Shown here: positions 19,418-28,578 of the stretch, in pieces
Numbering within the stretch: the first letter of the stretch is position 1
Layout of the letters: each line of letters begins with the position of its first letter
From: Epithemia pelagica
Taxonomy: Eukaryota; Bacillariophyta; Bacillariophyceae; Surirellales; Surirellaceae
Reading direction: 5' to 3'
Assembly: GCA_946965045.2 (NCBI GenBank)
Contig: OX337235.1
Location: 3,667,928 to 3,731,927 of the forward strand
DNA: 64,000 nucleotides
Made by a program: the position numbers and the translations under genes
The notes under the pieces: model-generated
Told to the model about the DNA's origin: nothing
What the model saw: the letters and a program-made list of their open reading frames with translations, nothing else
Database searches by the model: none

Positions 19418-20635
19418 CTAGATTTCATCGTTCCCTTTATCACCATGGCATCTATTTGGCCATGCTCGTTTACGAGCCAATGGCGGGGTCAAGCAGGGTC
19501 GTACATGAACATTTCGGATACCCGATCCATTGGCATCTCGGGCACACGATCCTTCCCGAAATTGATATCGGTCGCTCCATGGTTGCTCACAGAGTCGACG
19601 AAAACACCATGTCTCCTTGTCTATTAGTGACAATGTCGCAAAGGTAGGATTCCGATGTCCACCAATCACAGCCACTTGATTGGCACAAGTCACCATACTG
19701 CAGTCTTCATGGTGCCTCCGCAATGGCGTGAGATTCCACACGCAGTTGCGGTGCGTATCCAAGACTTCTACGGTTGGATTGTTTTCTCCTCCCGCCACAA
19801 CCAGACAAGACCCAACGGCAACCACTGCACAACAATCTCGTGGGTTGGAAAGCACCAAACTAGAATGAGTCCTCCAAGTGGACGAGAAGGAAATGACTGG
19901 AGACAAAGTGTCGTCGTTTCTCTCCTCATTGTCACAAGGCTTTGTAAAGTCCAAATACTTTACTGAAGTATTGGTTGTGGAGCCTCCAACGACAAAGATG
20001 CGGTGGCCAATAACGGCACTGGCACAACATTCTCGAGGAAAATTCAAGGATGGCCCTTCAATGACAGTGTGGTTGCAGGTATCCATAATTTCAACCAACG
20101 ACAATTTCCTCCAGTTCCATCCGCCCATTACAACAATGTATCGATTGTGCACCGAAACAGCACAACATCCAGATCGTCCCCTTGATAATCGACAGTTTAA
20201 TGTTGTCCAATGGCCATCATGTGTGCTGCTTGGTGTAAAGGATGACTGCAGCAAATCATTGGCATCGATCCGTTCGATAGATCGATAAAGTTCGGAATGG
20301 TCTCGTCCTCCCATTACATAGACACTTCCATTGCACACGACAGCGGCATGTTCTTCACGACCCTTATTCATTGATGGCCCTTCTCGCCAGTGCTTGTTTA
20401 GGTCTGCCAAGTTCAATACAAGAACGGAATTGGTGACACGTCCGTCTTCGTGATAACCACCCAACAGGACGACGGTTTGTCCCCTGGTGTTGTCCTGCTC
20501 AGCATGATTCAGTACGACCGATGCAGGAAACTCACGCCATCCACCCTTGAGAGGAGGCCAGTCGGTTTCATTCCATTTCTCGTCCGAAAGGACAAGCCCC
20601 GACTGCCATGCGTGTTCTTTCAGTGTCATGCTCAT
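19418..20635 (-). CDS. Kelch-repeat protein 4 (outer gene, right arm)
   Basis: A 405-residue intronless Kelch protein. The ATG at 20635 (MSMTLKEHAWQSGLVLSDEK) is chosen over one eight codons upstream because it matches the family N terminus. Blade signatures are TVVLLGGYHEDG, AVVCNGSVYVMGGRDH, RYIVVMGGWNW, HRIFVVGGSTTN, SCLVVAGGENN, and NQVAVIGGHRNPTFATLS with ETWCFRRLCEQPW. It is the mirror partner of Kelch 1 and has a more complete last blade than that gene. Confidence 0.9.
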   Translation of the reverse strand: MSMTLKEHAWQSGLVLSDEKWNETDWPPLKGGWREFPASVVLNHAEQDNTRGQTVVLLGGYHEDGRVTNSVLVLNLADLNKHWREGPSMNKGREEHAAVVCNGSVYVMGGRDHSELYRSIERIDANDLLQSSFTPSSTHDGHWTTLNCRLSRGRSGCCAVSVHNRYIVVMGGWNWRKLSLVEIMDTCNHTVIEGPSLNFPRECCASAVIGHRIFVVGGSTTNTSVKYLDFTKPCDNEERNDDTLSPVISFSSTWRTHSSLVLSNPRDCCAVVAVGSCLVVAGGENNPTVEVLDTHRNCVWNLTPLRRHHEDCSMVTCANQVAVIGGHRNPTFATLSLIDKETWCFRRLCEQPWSDRYQFREGSCARDANGSGIRNVHVRPCLTPPLARKRAWPNRCHGDKGNDEI

Positions 20636-20659
20636 GGTGTATTTTTCACTTTGGTACAA

Positions 20660-20687
20660 GCATTGTGTAATGGCGGTGTTGTTGGTT
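20660..20687 (-). promoter_or_regulatory. Conserved core-promoter-like motif of Kelch 4
   Basis: On the minus strand it reads CAACAACACCGCCATTACAC followed by AATGCTTG. The TATA-like centre is changed to CATTACACAATG. Confidence 0.4.
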
Positions 20688-20756
20688 TGCTATTTTGCGA
20701 GATTGCGAGAGACAGAAGTGACAGATGATGACTGATACACGCTCAATGCTCAATAA

Positions 20757-20945
20757 TACTTGTGATTGAATCCGACTGATGCTGTTCGTTGTTGTTGCAG
20801 AGAGTTTTGGGGGAAGATTTCACTTTTTCTCGGGTCCCCCCTTTTCGTTTTTTGTTGTTCGTAAACCCCCCAAGGCCCCCCAACACACCTGGTTGGGGTT
20901 GGCTCAAGATGCCGACGGGCGCGCACAAAAGACCCTTTGGGTGTC
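20757..20945 (-). repeat. E element copy 4 (upstream of Kelch 4 and at the start of tandem unit A)
   Basis: The longest copy. On the minus strand it has ACCCAAAGGGTCTTTTGTGC, GCGCCCGTCGGCATCTT, AACCAGGTGTGTTGGGGGGC, a TTTACGAACAACAAAA part, CCCCCAAAACTCTCTGCAAC and the tail GTCGGATTCAATCACAAG. It serves both as upstream sequence of Kelch 4 and as the left edge of the RING/ABC tandem array. Confidence 0.7.
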
Positions 20946-21104
20946 TTGGAACGGATAACGCTTTTTTCGTTGCACATGTGGTGCATAGTCATGGTTGCCT
21001 CTTGTGTGTGTTTGATTAGGGTGGTAAGTGCAATCAAAGAAGCAAGATGCCAGGCTTGTGTGAGATGCAGGAGAAAGGGTTGATGGACACAGTACAGAAA
21101 CGTC

Positions 21105-21320
21105 TTGGACGGATTCTCCATGATGATTCATCAGCAACAAGAAAGTGTGGATTGGCCGCCACTTGACGGACACCACCAACAGCAACACAAACTCCAGCGT
21201 CACCTACTGCGGTTACCAAGCACAATGCCACTGCCACAAAACGCAATAATCCAACGAACAAATAGAGAAATCAAGCAAAAGACCAATAAGGACAACCACG
21301 GGTATTGCATTTCATGCTGA
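21105..21320 (+). CDS. Short open frame conserved in three units (copy A, truncated)
   Basis: Begins MDGFSMMIHQQQESVDWPP and ends early at a TGA after YCISC. Units B and C keep the frame for 54 more codons. The frame is conserved, but so is the whole DNA block, so coding status is uncertain. No family was recognised. Confidence 0.25.
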   Translation: MDGFSMMIHQQQESVDWPPLDGHHQQQHKLQRHLLRLPSTMPLPQNAIIQRTNREIKQKTNKDNHGYCISC

Positions 21321-21531
21321 AAATCCCAATACCACGTAGATGGAACAGTGAATCAATCCATTTCAAGCACAAGAGGATACCTTATAAAGACGACCGAGAC
21401 GATGATGAGGACATGGACACTGCTAGTCACGTTGGACCTTGCTTTCAATTTCTTCGCGGATGAGATCTCAATGAGTCTGTAGGTGGGTGGAGGATTCCAC
21501 AACACTTTTATCAGCAGCCGCCATTCTGGAG

Positions 21532-21672
21532 ACTTTTCCTATTCGAAAAAGGAGGACATCAAGGTGCTTCTTTTTTCAACCCAAGCATGAGTTCCATCGA
21601 GACTTTTCCTATTCGAAAAAAACGAGGACATCAAGGTGCTTCGTTGTCAACCCAGGCAAGAGTTCCATCTTT
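21532..21672 (+). repeat. Two tandem copies of a ~71-bp sequence
   Basis: GAGACTTTTCCTATTCGAAA through GAGTTCCATC occurs twice side by side. The first copy has the TTCTTTTTTCAACCCAAGC variant and the second the TTCGTTGTCAACCCAGGC variant. Unit B has only the first variant and unit C only the second. Confidence 0.75.
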
Positions 21673-22274
21673 GCCGCTGACGACCACGACGGAGAGTCTC
21701 CCTCTTCCCTCTGCAAGTATGTTGGATGGGTGGTAACAGGTGATTCGCGCAAATGGTCATGGTCTACAGCAAAAGGGTAATGGCAAAGGATCACAAAAAC
21801 AAGTTGGATCGAGTGGATTGGATCGGTTCCGTCACCATGGCTCTCTAGTTTGTTACGGATACGAGGAGGAAGAACGAACCATCTCCCAGCAATCATAGGT
21901 ACTTGTTGTGAAAGGATTCTCGGTTCGGTTGCGTAGACGACCTACGCAACCACGCCGAACCTCGAACGATACCAAGCTCGGGCATTTCCTTGTACTTTTT
22001 CGTACTGGAGGATGGCACTCGACGGTTCTCAATCGTTACAAGTCAGAGACAGCTTTTGACTGTCGTCATTCTTTCGAGGCTCGTAGATGTTCCATTACCC
22101 AACAGGAAAAATGTTACGGATGTCGCCTCTCGAAAACGTCCCTCTCGTTTCCATGATGCACGAGGCACATCCGCCCAAATTCGAACAGCAGGTCTCGGGT
22201 CGAGGATTGTGAGAGATGGAGCTTGGAGACGTTACATTGCAAATTATGGGAGTCTGTGTCTGGTGGACCTCGAT

Positions 22275-22449
22275 TGTGAAAACTCTCCTACGGCCCAAGT
22301 AGATGAGTTGGACTCAGGTGGCAAAAGAGATTATGGTTAAGATCTAGAATGTTTGGATCTTTTAGGGATCGTGTAAACGTCCCCAAAATTGTGTCGCGTA
22401 TACGTTGTGACCGTTGAGCACGCGAGGCGAGAATGCTATTATTTTAACA
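22275..22449 (-). repeat. 3' LTR of the copia element
   Basis: Plus-strand ends are TGTGAAAACTCTCC and TATTTTAACA (TG...CA). It is 175 bp, the same length as the partner at 28404, and no difference was seen. Confidence 0.95.
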
Positions 22450-22930
22450 CTCCCTCTCGCGCACAATTGTGGTCGTCCATCCCATGACTTGTGTCCTCAA
22501 TGGGTCGAGCATCGCTTTGGACAGGGGTTTCGTCAAGTAATCGCTCAGTTGCTCCGTTGTAGGGATCGCGTAGATAGTGATGTCCCCTCGCTCCACATAA
22601 CTCCGGAAGTGATGCAGCTTTACGTTGAGGTGTATCGTTCGTGGGCGGAACTTATGGACTCGAGCCATCTCGAGCGCTCCGCTATTGTCCTCGAATACCT
22701 TGCAATGTAACTTAGCCCTTGTGTCCGCTATGTCGATTCCATGCGCCTTCATTTCTTTCAGTATTTCCATGAGTGGGATAGCTTCTCGTAGTGCATATGA
22801 CAATCCAGTGTATTTGCTCTCGGTCGAGCTAAGGGCGATCTCTGTCTGTAGTTGTGATTTCCACACGACTGGGCACCCTTTGTATCGGATGATGTACCCG
22901 TGACGCGAGTTCGTTCTGGTCCCAATTTCC
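22444..22930 (-). CDS. pol: Copia RNase H region
   Basis: Reads TNSRHGYIIRYKGCPVVWKS, then QTEIALSSTESKYTGLSYAL and EDNSGALEMARVHKFRPRTI, the standard copia RNase H segments. It includes the STE-(S/A)EY-like core and the LTKPL terminal motif (DYLTKPLSKAM). It is in another frame from the reverse transcriptase. The switch falls near 22915, just after the catalytic FVDADFAGNWD, so normal translation would not join them. Confidence 0.85.
22450..22458 (-). other. Polypurine tract
   Basis: GAGAGGGAG on the element strand directly abuts the 3' LTR start TGTTAAAA. This is the expected plus-strand primer site. Confidence 0.7.
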
Positions 22931-24205
22931 CGCAAAATCGGCGTCTACGAATACTTCCAAGCCTGCACTCTGGTCTGGCTTAAACGTCATCCCCTTTTGT
23001 CGCGTCCCCAACAGGTACCGACCCAACCACTTGACTGCTTCGCCATGTTCCTTGCGCGGGTCCGAGCAAAAGCGTGCGCATTGATGAGTCGCGTAGGCTA
23101 TGTCGCTTCGTGATCCCGCTTCCAAGTAATTTAGCATTCCCACCACTGAGCGATAGTTGAAGTGGTTGTCAAATGGTGCCGAGTCGGTGTGGCGCTTTAG
23201 GAGCTTTGATGACGCCGCTGGAACGTCCTTTGGTTTCACCGTTCTTCCATCCAATCGCAGTGCGGATAGCACCTTGTCAATTAGGTGCGGTTGTGTGAAT
23301 TCGATGGTCCCATCCTTTTGCTTTTCGATGTTGACTCCCAAGAAATCTTTGATTGTTCCTTCGACCGTGATGTTTAACCCGGCGTCTTGGATTTCCTTGA
23401 TCACTTGGTTGATCTCCTCTTGGTCTGGTCCAGTGATTATGGAATCATCCGTATAAAGCACGTAGACGGTGTTCCCTTTGTAGAAGACACACTCATCGAT
23501 GCGCGACTTGGTGAATCCCACATCTTCGACCAATCGTTTAGATAGGTATTGATACCATACTCGTCCTGCTTGCTTCTGGCCATATAGGTTGGCGTGGAGT
23601 TTGAACGCATAGTCGCGCTTATCCTTCCCATCCGCGAGCTCGTATCCTCGCGGGATTTCCATGTAGACTTCGCGTTCGACAGGCGCTTGAGGGTACGCCA
23701 GGACGTAGTCTATTTGTGTTGTATGCCAGTTGTTGGCGGCTACCAGCGCCAAGACGAGTCGGATGGATGCCCATGATGCGACTGGCGCATACGTTTGGTC
23801 GTAGTGCTTCCCTTTTTCCATTCGGGATCCATCGAAGTTGAGACGTGCTTTGTGCTTCTTAATCTCCCTCGTTTTGATGTCTCTCTTCCTTCGCATCTGC
23901 CATACTCCTGGGAATATCTTTTCTCCCTTTGGTATTTTGCTGCGGTGGATGAGTGAGAAATTGCCGTCAGTGAATTGTCGGTCCATTTCCTGTTGCATCC
24001 CATCCATGAAGCGTTCCGCGTCGGGTTCCTTCATTGCTTCATGATGGTACATGGTATCGGGATCCGATGCCGCTGCTTTGAATGCATGGAATGGGTCGCC
24101 AAGCAGATCGGAATCGTCCGTTGGGAACATCGTCTCCAGACAGAACAATTCACCGTCTACTGTATGATTGTTGTTCTTGGTGTTGGTCGTCGTTTCGGCC
24201 ATCAT
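22829..24205 (-). CDS. pol: Copia reverse transcriptase region
   Basis: About 458 residues. It contains KHKARLNFDGSRMEKGKHYD, TYAPVASWASIRLVLALVAA, the cDNA-polymerase site YVLYTDDSIITG (YTDD in place of the usual YVDD), DFLGVNIEKQKDG, RSVVGMLNYLEAGSRSDIAY and the RNase H catalytic start EVFVDADFAGNWD. The upstream protease-integrase frame overlaps it by about 55 bases in a different phase. Expression therefore needs a frameshift or the join is a mutation. Confidence 0.9.
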   Translation of the reverse strand: MMAETTTNTKNNNHTVDGELFCLETMFPTDDSDLLGDPFHAFKAAASDPDTMYHHEAMKEPDAERFMDGMQQEMDRQFTDGNFSLIHRSKIPKGEKIFPGVWQMRRKRDIKTREIKKHKARLNFDGSRMEKGKHYDQTYAPVASWASIRLVLALVAANNWHTTQIDYVLAYPQAPVEREVYMEIPRGYELADGKDKRDYAFKLHANLYGQKQAGRVWYQYLSKRLVEDVGFTKSRIDECVFYKGNTVYVLYTDDSIITGPDQEEINQVIKEIQDAGLNITVEGTIKDFLGVNIEKQKDGTIEFTQPHLIDKVLSALRLDGRTVKPKDVPAASSKLLKRHTDSAPFDNHFNYRSVVGMLNYLEAGSRSDIAYATHQCARFCSDPRKEHGEAVKWLGRYLLGTRQKGMTFKPDQSAGLEVFVDADFAGNWDQNELASRVHHPIQRVPSRVEITTTDRDRP

Positions 24206-26699
24206 GATTTTCTATGAGCCTCTGTACGGGCTTGACGATCCTGCCGAATCTTGATCTTTGTGGTGGAGTTGACTCAGTGGGAGTACTACCGCCGTGCTCC
24301 CTCTGGCCCTCATTTCCACTTGTTTCTCGTTGTTGTTGTCGGCTAGCCGAGCCCTCACCCTGTGCGTACGGCGTCCCGGTTTCCTCGCTGGGTTCTTGGC
24401 CGTCCTCTGTTGGGACCGTTGGCGGGTCATCACTTGTTTGCGCATTGGTGCGATCCTCCCTTTGGGGATCATTGGCTGGATCGTTAATTGGTTCGTGGAT
24501 CCTGACTCTCTTGTTCCTTTGTTTTGGTGGACCCTTCGTCTCTCCCTCTGGCTCTGGTGTACGGTGGACGCTCGCTTTACTTGGTGCACTGGTAAAGTGC
24601 GTCTTGTACTGCCAGTGGGACTCCAGATTCTCCTGTCTGGTGGAATCGAATGCCTTGTCAAATTTCACGTGGAACTGCGGGCTGACATGCCCCGTGAATC
24701 TGCTGAGGACCAAGGCGACGTTCCGGTTGTGAATCGGTGATTGGCCAAGATAAATCCCGACCTTGGCCCTATGCTTCCATTTGTGGAAGGGCTTATTCCC
24801 TTGTAATGCCTCGTCCAGGACGTAGACTGGGCAGCCGAATGGCTTCCAGTGCTTCCTGTTGATGTTCACTGGTGTTTTGCTAAACAACTGCAGTGGAGAC
24901 ATTTTGTTGGGTTGTTGCATATTCGGTGATGCATTGATACAGTCATTGGCGTGACGTATTGCGTACGGCCATAAATTAGCAGTGATAGCGTTTGGCCATC
25001 TCCTGTTGGCGCGTATTAGCATGGTTCTCGCCATGTCCTGTAGTTCTCTGATTCGTCGTTCTGCCTTGCCGTTGGTGTGATGTGCGCCAACTCCTGCAAA
25101 GGTCAGTGGTTGGTTTTGATTGTTGCAGGCTTCTACCCATGCTTTGGCCTTAAAAATGCCATTGTCCGCATGGTATGCCGCTATCGTTACTCCTCTAGCC
25201 ATCGCGTACCTCTCGAATGCTCTTTTTCCTTCGAGTGTTTCCTTCGCGTTGGATGATTTCTGGAGGTAGACGAATCCCAGTCCCGTCGCTTGGTCGACAT
25301 AGACTGTCGCATACTTGTACCGTTCTCTAGTTATGAATCCGGTCATCTGTGCTACCAGACCGGGTGTCGGTGATTCCATTTGGTCAACTGACACCACTGC
25401 TCCTGGTCTGTTGTTTGGTCGCTCCGCTTCGCGGTCGCGTACATTGCGTGAGCGCCATGGGCGTTTGGTCGCTCTAGCGTACTGACATGCGGAGCACACT
25501 GGCACCTTGCATTTTGCCAGCTTTGAGGGAAGGACACCATCCCTCGCCATTCTCTGGAGTTTGGTAAAAGGTAAGTGGCCAAAATCGTAATGGCATTGAA
25601 GCAATTCCGCTATTGGTGTTGGCAACCTTTCCTCTTCATCTATGATGATGTTGGGAGCCGGTTCCTCCAACTCGGTTGTTTGTTTTCCGTTCAGATTGAA
25701 CTCACGGGGTTTGTTGTTTTGCTCGTTTTCTTCTGGCCATTCGTTTGGCTCATCCGAGCGTTCCTTTCCCATGTCATCGTTGATTGATGCCTCGTCGTCC
25801 GATATGACCGCTGTCGTATCGACTTGAAGCTCGTCTATGATGATTGGGTCCCGATCGTCTTCCTGGTTCCCAGTGTTCGTCTCTTGGCAGTATCGATGGT
25901 ACGATTCGTAACCATTTGTGAGCGCGAACGTGGCGACGTTGGTTTGGCTGCGGTTCAATGGGACTGTGCGTTTGCACTCCCTCTTGTTCCAGAACAGGGT
26001 GACATGTTGGGCAGTTGTTGTTGAACCTGCTCCTCCACGTTTGTCCTCACCTTGCCTTGATTGCGCCCAATGTTGTGGACTCAGCAGTCTCACGTTGCCA
26101 TCGGGAACGTAGTATGCTTTTGGTATGACCATTCTGTGTGGGACTCCTTGGTCGTCATCCCAGTCCCACTGCAAGGTTCCTTGCCATACGTTATACGTCC
26201 TTGAGCCTCCAAATCCCTTGATGGCTCTCTTACATTCCAACAATTCACCCGGGAAATCGGATCGTTTGTGGCTGATGCATCCCGAGCATCGATTATCGAT
26301 CCCGACCAGCCGTGAGTCAGTATCGAAGGTTCCAACTTGTCGTGCTCCATTGGACATTCCTGCTGACATGGCGATGACGGCTGCCATGATTCTGAAGCTC
26401 ACCCTGTATCTTCGTCTTGTGTTGAAATGGTGTTGGATTCTGTGCGTTCTGCCACTCCGATTTGATTTGATTCGGGCGTGTAATCTGCCTGCTATTTGTT
26501 CTATTCCTTTGTTGGTGACGTGGAGTGCACGTGACAACCAATCTTTTGGGTCCTGTTCCTCCTCGGGATCGTCGTCCACTATGAATGTGACGAGTTCCGT
26601 CATTATCAGGATTCCCTTGATTACTTGGTGCGCTATCCCAACAATCAACCATTCTATGGCGTGCCTAAGGGAGAAAGTGGTGAACATATATACCATCAT
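24150..26699 (-). CDS. pol: Copia protease and integrase region
   Basis: About 849 residues. The protease motif is DSRLVGIDNRCSGCISH near residue 130, where diatom copia elements have GIDNRCS. The integrase zinc site runs from CHYDFGHLPFTKL to VPVCSACQYARA. Catalytic core: VSVDQMES (Asp), YHADNGIFKA (Asp), and HHTNGKAERRI (Glu). This is followed by a long Glu/Pro/Gln-rich linker. A hydrophobic N-terminal stretch (HAIEWLIVGIAHQVIKGILI) precedes the protease. It is in a different frame from gag and follows an in-frame stop at 26736-26738. Confidence 0.9.
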   Translation of the reverse strand: MMVYMFTTFSLRHAIEWLIVGIAHQVIKGILIMTELVTFIVDDDPEEEQDPKDWLSRALHVTNKGIEQIAGRLHARIKSNRSGRTHRIQHHFNTRRRYRVSFRIMAAVIAMSAGMSNGARQVGTFDTDSRLVGIDNRCSGCISHKRSDFPGELLECKRAIKGFGGSRTYNVWQGTLQWDWDDDQGVPHRMVIPKAYYVPDGNVRLLSPQHWAQSRQGEDKRGGAGSTTTAQHVTLFWNKRECKRTVPLNRSQTNVATFALTNGYESYHRYCQETNTGNQEDDRDPIIIDELQVDTTAVISDDEASINDDMGKERSDEPNEWPEENEQNNKPREFNLNGKQTTELEEPAPNIIIDEEERLPTPIAELLQCHYDFGHLPFTKLQRMARDGVLPSKLAKCKVPVCSACQYARATKRPWRSRNVRDREAERPNNRPGAVVSVDQMESPTPGLVAQMTGFITRERYKYATVYVDQATGLGFVYLQKSSNAKETLEGKRAFERYAMARGVTIAAYHADNGIFKAKAWVEACNNQNQPLTFAGVGAHHTNGKAERRIRELQDMARTMLIRANRRWPNAITANLWPYAIRHANDCINASPNMQQPNKMSPLQLFSKTPVNINRKHWKPFGCPVYVLDEALQGNKPFHKWKHRAKVGIYLGQSPIHNRNVALVLSRFTGHVSPQFHVKFDKAFDSTRQENLESHWQYKTHFTSAPSKASVHRTPEPEGETKGPPKQRNKRVRIHEPINDPANDPQREDRTNAQTSDDPPTVPTEDGQEPSEETGTPYAQGEGSASRQQQRETSGNEGQREHGGSTPTESTPPQRSRFGRIVKPVQRLIENHDGRNDDQHQEQQSYSRR

Positions 26700-26784
26700 G
26701 GTTAGTATGTTTATCTTCCACTTTCTCCAGGTTCGTCAGGTGCTGTATTCGGAGTCCTCCGCGTCCGAATGGTTCTTGTCCTCG

Positions 26785-28320
26785 TCATCGGACATAATGG
26801 TCTCGTTGGCTACCGCTAGCTTTGATGGCATCTTGCTTGCGTTTCTTTCCAGAGAAATTGGACGACTTCTTTCGTCCGCCTCCATCTTCCTTCTTCTTGC
26901 CTGCGGACGGACTAGCTTCGCGCTTCTTGGATCGGCACTCGGACGGTTGATGGGTCCTCCATCCGCCGCCACAGTTTCCTCCCGTTTCCGGACCACACCA
27001 CCACCATTTGGCATTATTCCAAGTCCGGAAGCGTCGTTCGGATCCCTCTTTTGGTGGGACATTGTTACGGAGCCAATTCGGACGGGGTGGTTTGCTCGAG
27101 GATCCGCTTTCTTGGTTTCCTTGGCGTTTCCCATCGGTCGTCGTCTTCTTGGATCGGTTCTGTTGCTTTTTCAGGGACTCTACTTGGGTTTGCAGCGCTA
27201 ACACTTCTTTCTGTTGTTTCGTCGGCTGTTCCCATTCGTTCCTGGTTAGTCGCGTCTTGTAGAAGTTAACTGCCCGCAACATGAGTGTTGGGGCATCAAC
27301 CTCGACTGATCCGTCCTCATGGCTGTTCTCGATGCCTTGGAGATAGACCTTGAATTTGTCATCTTCCACGGCTCTGTAACCTTTGAACAGGTTGACTACT
27401 AGATCGCTTGTGTTATGGCCTCTTGCTTTTAGACCATCGACTTGACTCTGGACGTAGGCGTTGAAAGCGACTAGGTCGCTTCCGTTCTCCCTGATCTACT
27501 CGTCCAAGTTCGTCAAATTGAGTCTGATTGTTGATACTGTCGCGTTTGAGTCGAGATAACTCTCGCGGACAATAATCTTAAACAAGCAGGCTCCCGCATC
27601 CATCCCATCTACCGTGTATTGGGATCGCCAGATTTGGATGCGTTGTGCTCCCTTCGCTGTCAGGGAGTTCATCAGGAGGTCAAAGAGGATCTTGGAGTTT
27701 TGACTCATCCTGGATTCTTGGTTCAGGATCTCCTTCTCCCACTTGGTGATGTCTTCCAGATGAGCTATTCCATAGTCCTTGATAATGTTGATGGCTCCAT
27801 CGTCCGTGGGATTCCTTGGGTCCTTTGGTAGCATGGCATTTCCATGCGTAGTTGGTGAGTCGAGCATGCCTAGGTCCTTAGCTCGGTTTAGCAGTAGTGT
27901 GATGAACAGCTGGAACTTGCTCGGCTCGACGTCAAATTTGTCTTCGCTACTGGAGAACAGGGATCGAGTCGCATTCTCGTAGTACTTGCGTCCTTCCTTC
28001 TGATGGAAGTCCAGCGTTTGATCCGTCCTTGCTTGCAACGGTGTGCGAATGAACGGATTTCCTCCCGGAGGTGCTGCTCCCCCAGGAGCTCCCATGGCTG
28101 CGACTGCGCGGTCGATCGCCATCACGATTCGTTGTGTGGCGCTACCTAGCGCGTCGACAAGGTCTTGATTCATCACTTGACGTGCCTCGAGGTAATCGTC
28201 TTCCTCTTCCTCCTCCTCTTGCTCGTTGGGGTTTCCTTGATTGCCCGCAACTGCTTCTTCTTCGTCTTCCGGCGCTCCGACGCCGCGTCGTGGTTCTTCG
28301 CCGCGAGTGCGACGTGCCAT
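26785..28320 (-). CDS. gag: Copia gag with an in-frame TAG
   Basis: One reading frame runs 28320 to 26785, interrupted only by TAG at 27496-27498 (NLTNLDE-stop-IRENGSDLVAFNAY). The N-terminal part includes RKYYENATRSLF and FQLFITLLLNRAKDLG. The part after the stop has a Lys/Gln-rich coiled region and a zinc knuckle CGPETGGNC-x6-H-x4-C (C-x7-C-x6-H-x4-C). The C terminus is basic (KKKEDGGGRKKS, GKKRKQD). Either the stop is read through, the element is supplied in trans, or it is a new mutation. Confidence 0.85.
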
Positions 28321-28387
28321 TGTTGTGCTTGCGGGTACTTCGGAAGGTCGAAGGCGATTGATCGAGACTGTCGAGTGAACTGCACTT

Positions 28388-28403
28388 TAGCGCAGAGGAA
28401 GCG
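28388..28403 (-). other. Putative primer-binding site
   Basis: Directly inside the 5' LTR. The plus strand reads AGCGCAGAGGAAGCG up to the LTR. This differs by one base from the D-arm of eukaryotic initiator tRNA-Met (GCGCAGCGGAAGCG). Copia elements are known to prime from an internal fragment of that tRNA. The exact cut site here would be unusual. Confidence 0.45.
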
Positions 28404-28578
28404 TGTGAAAACTCTCCTACGGCCCAAGTAGATGAGTTGGACTCAGGTGGCAAAAGAGATTATGGTTAAGATCTAGAATGTTTGGATCTTTTAGGGATCG
28501 TGTAAACGTCCCCAAAATTGTGTCGCGTATACGTTGTGACCGTTGAGCACGCGAGGCGAGAATGCTATTATTTTAACA
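28404..28578 (-). repeat. 5' LTR of the copia element
   Basis: 175 bp, identical to 22275-22449 as read. It carries the promoter side of the element; the element is transcribed leftward. The adjoining CTCGAT at 28579-28584 is the target duplication. Confidence 0.95.

Larger units (their letters stand above)
15690..20945. repeat. Right arm of mirror cluster 1 (Kelch 3 and Kelch 4)
   Basis: Inverted counterpart of 690-5830. It has the same order of parts in reverse: post-Kelch block, Kelch 3, promoter motif, E element, partner gene remnant, spacer, post-Kelch block, Kelch 4, promoter motif, E element. Confidence 0.8.
22275..28578 (-). mobile_element. Full-length Ty1/copia retrotransposon of the diatom (CoDi-like) type
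   Basis: It is 6304 bp long, with 175-bp LTRs that look identical by eye and a direct repeat CTCGAT at 22269-22274 and 28579-28584 (a 5-6 bp target duplication, one base ambiguous). The order on the minus strand is gag, protease, integrase, reverse transcriptase, RNase H, which is copia order. The empty site exists intact in unit B at about 33085 (GGACCTCGATCAACTC), which proves the boundaries. Coding is broken or recoded at several points: a TAG in gag, and frame changes at gag/pol, before RT and before RNase H. Identical LTRs imply recent insertion. Confidence 0.95.
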
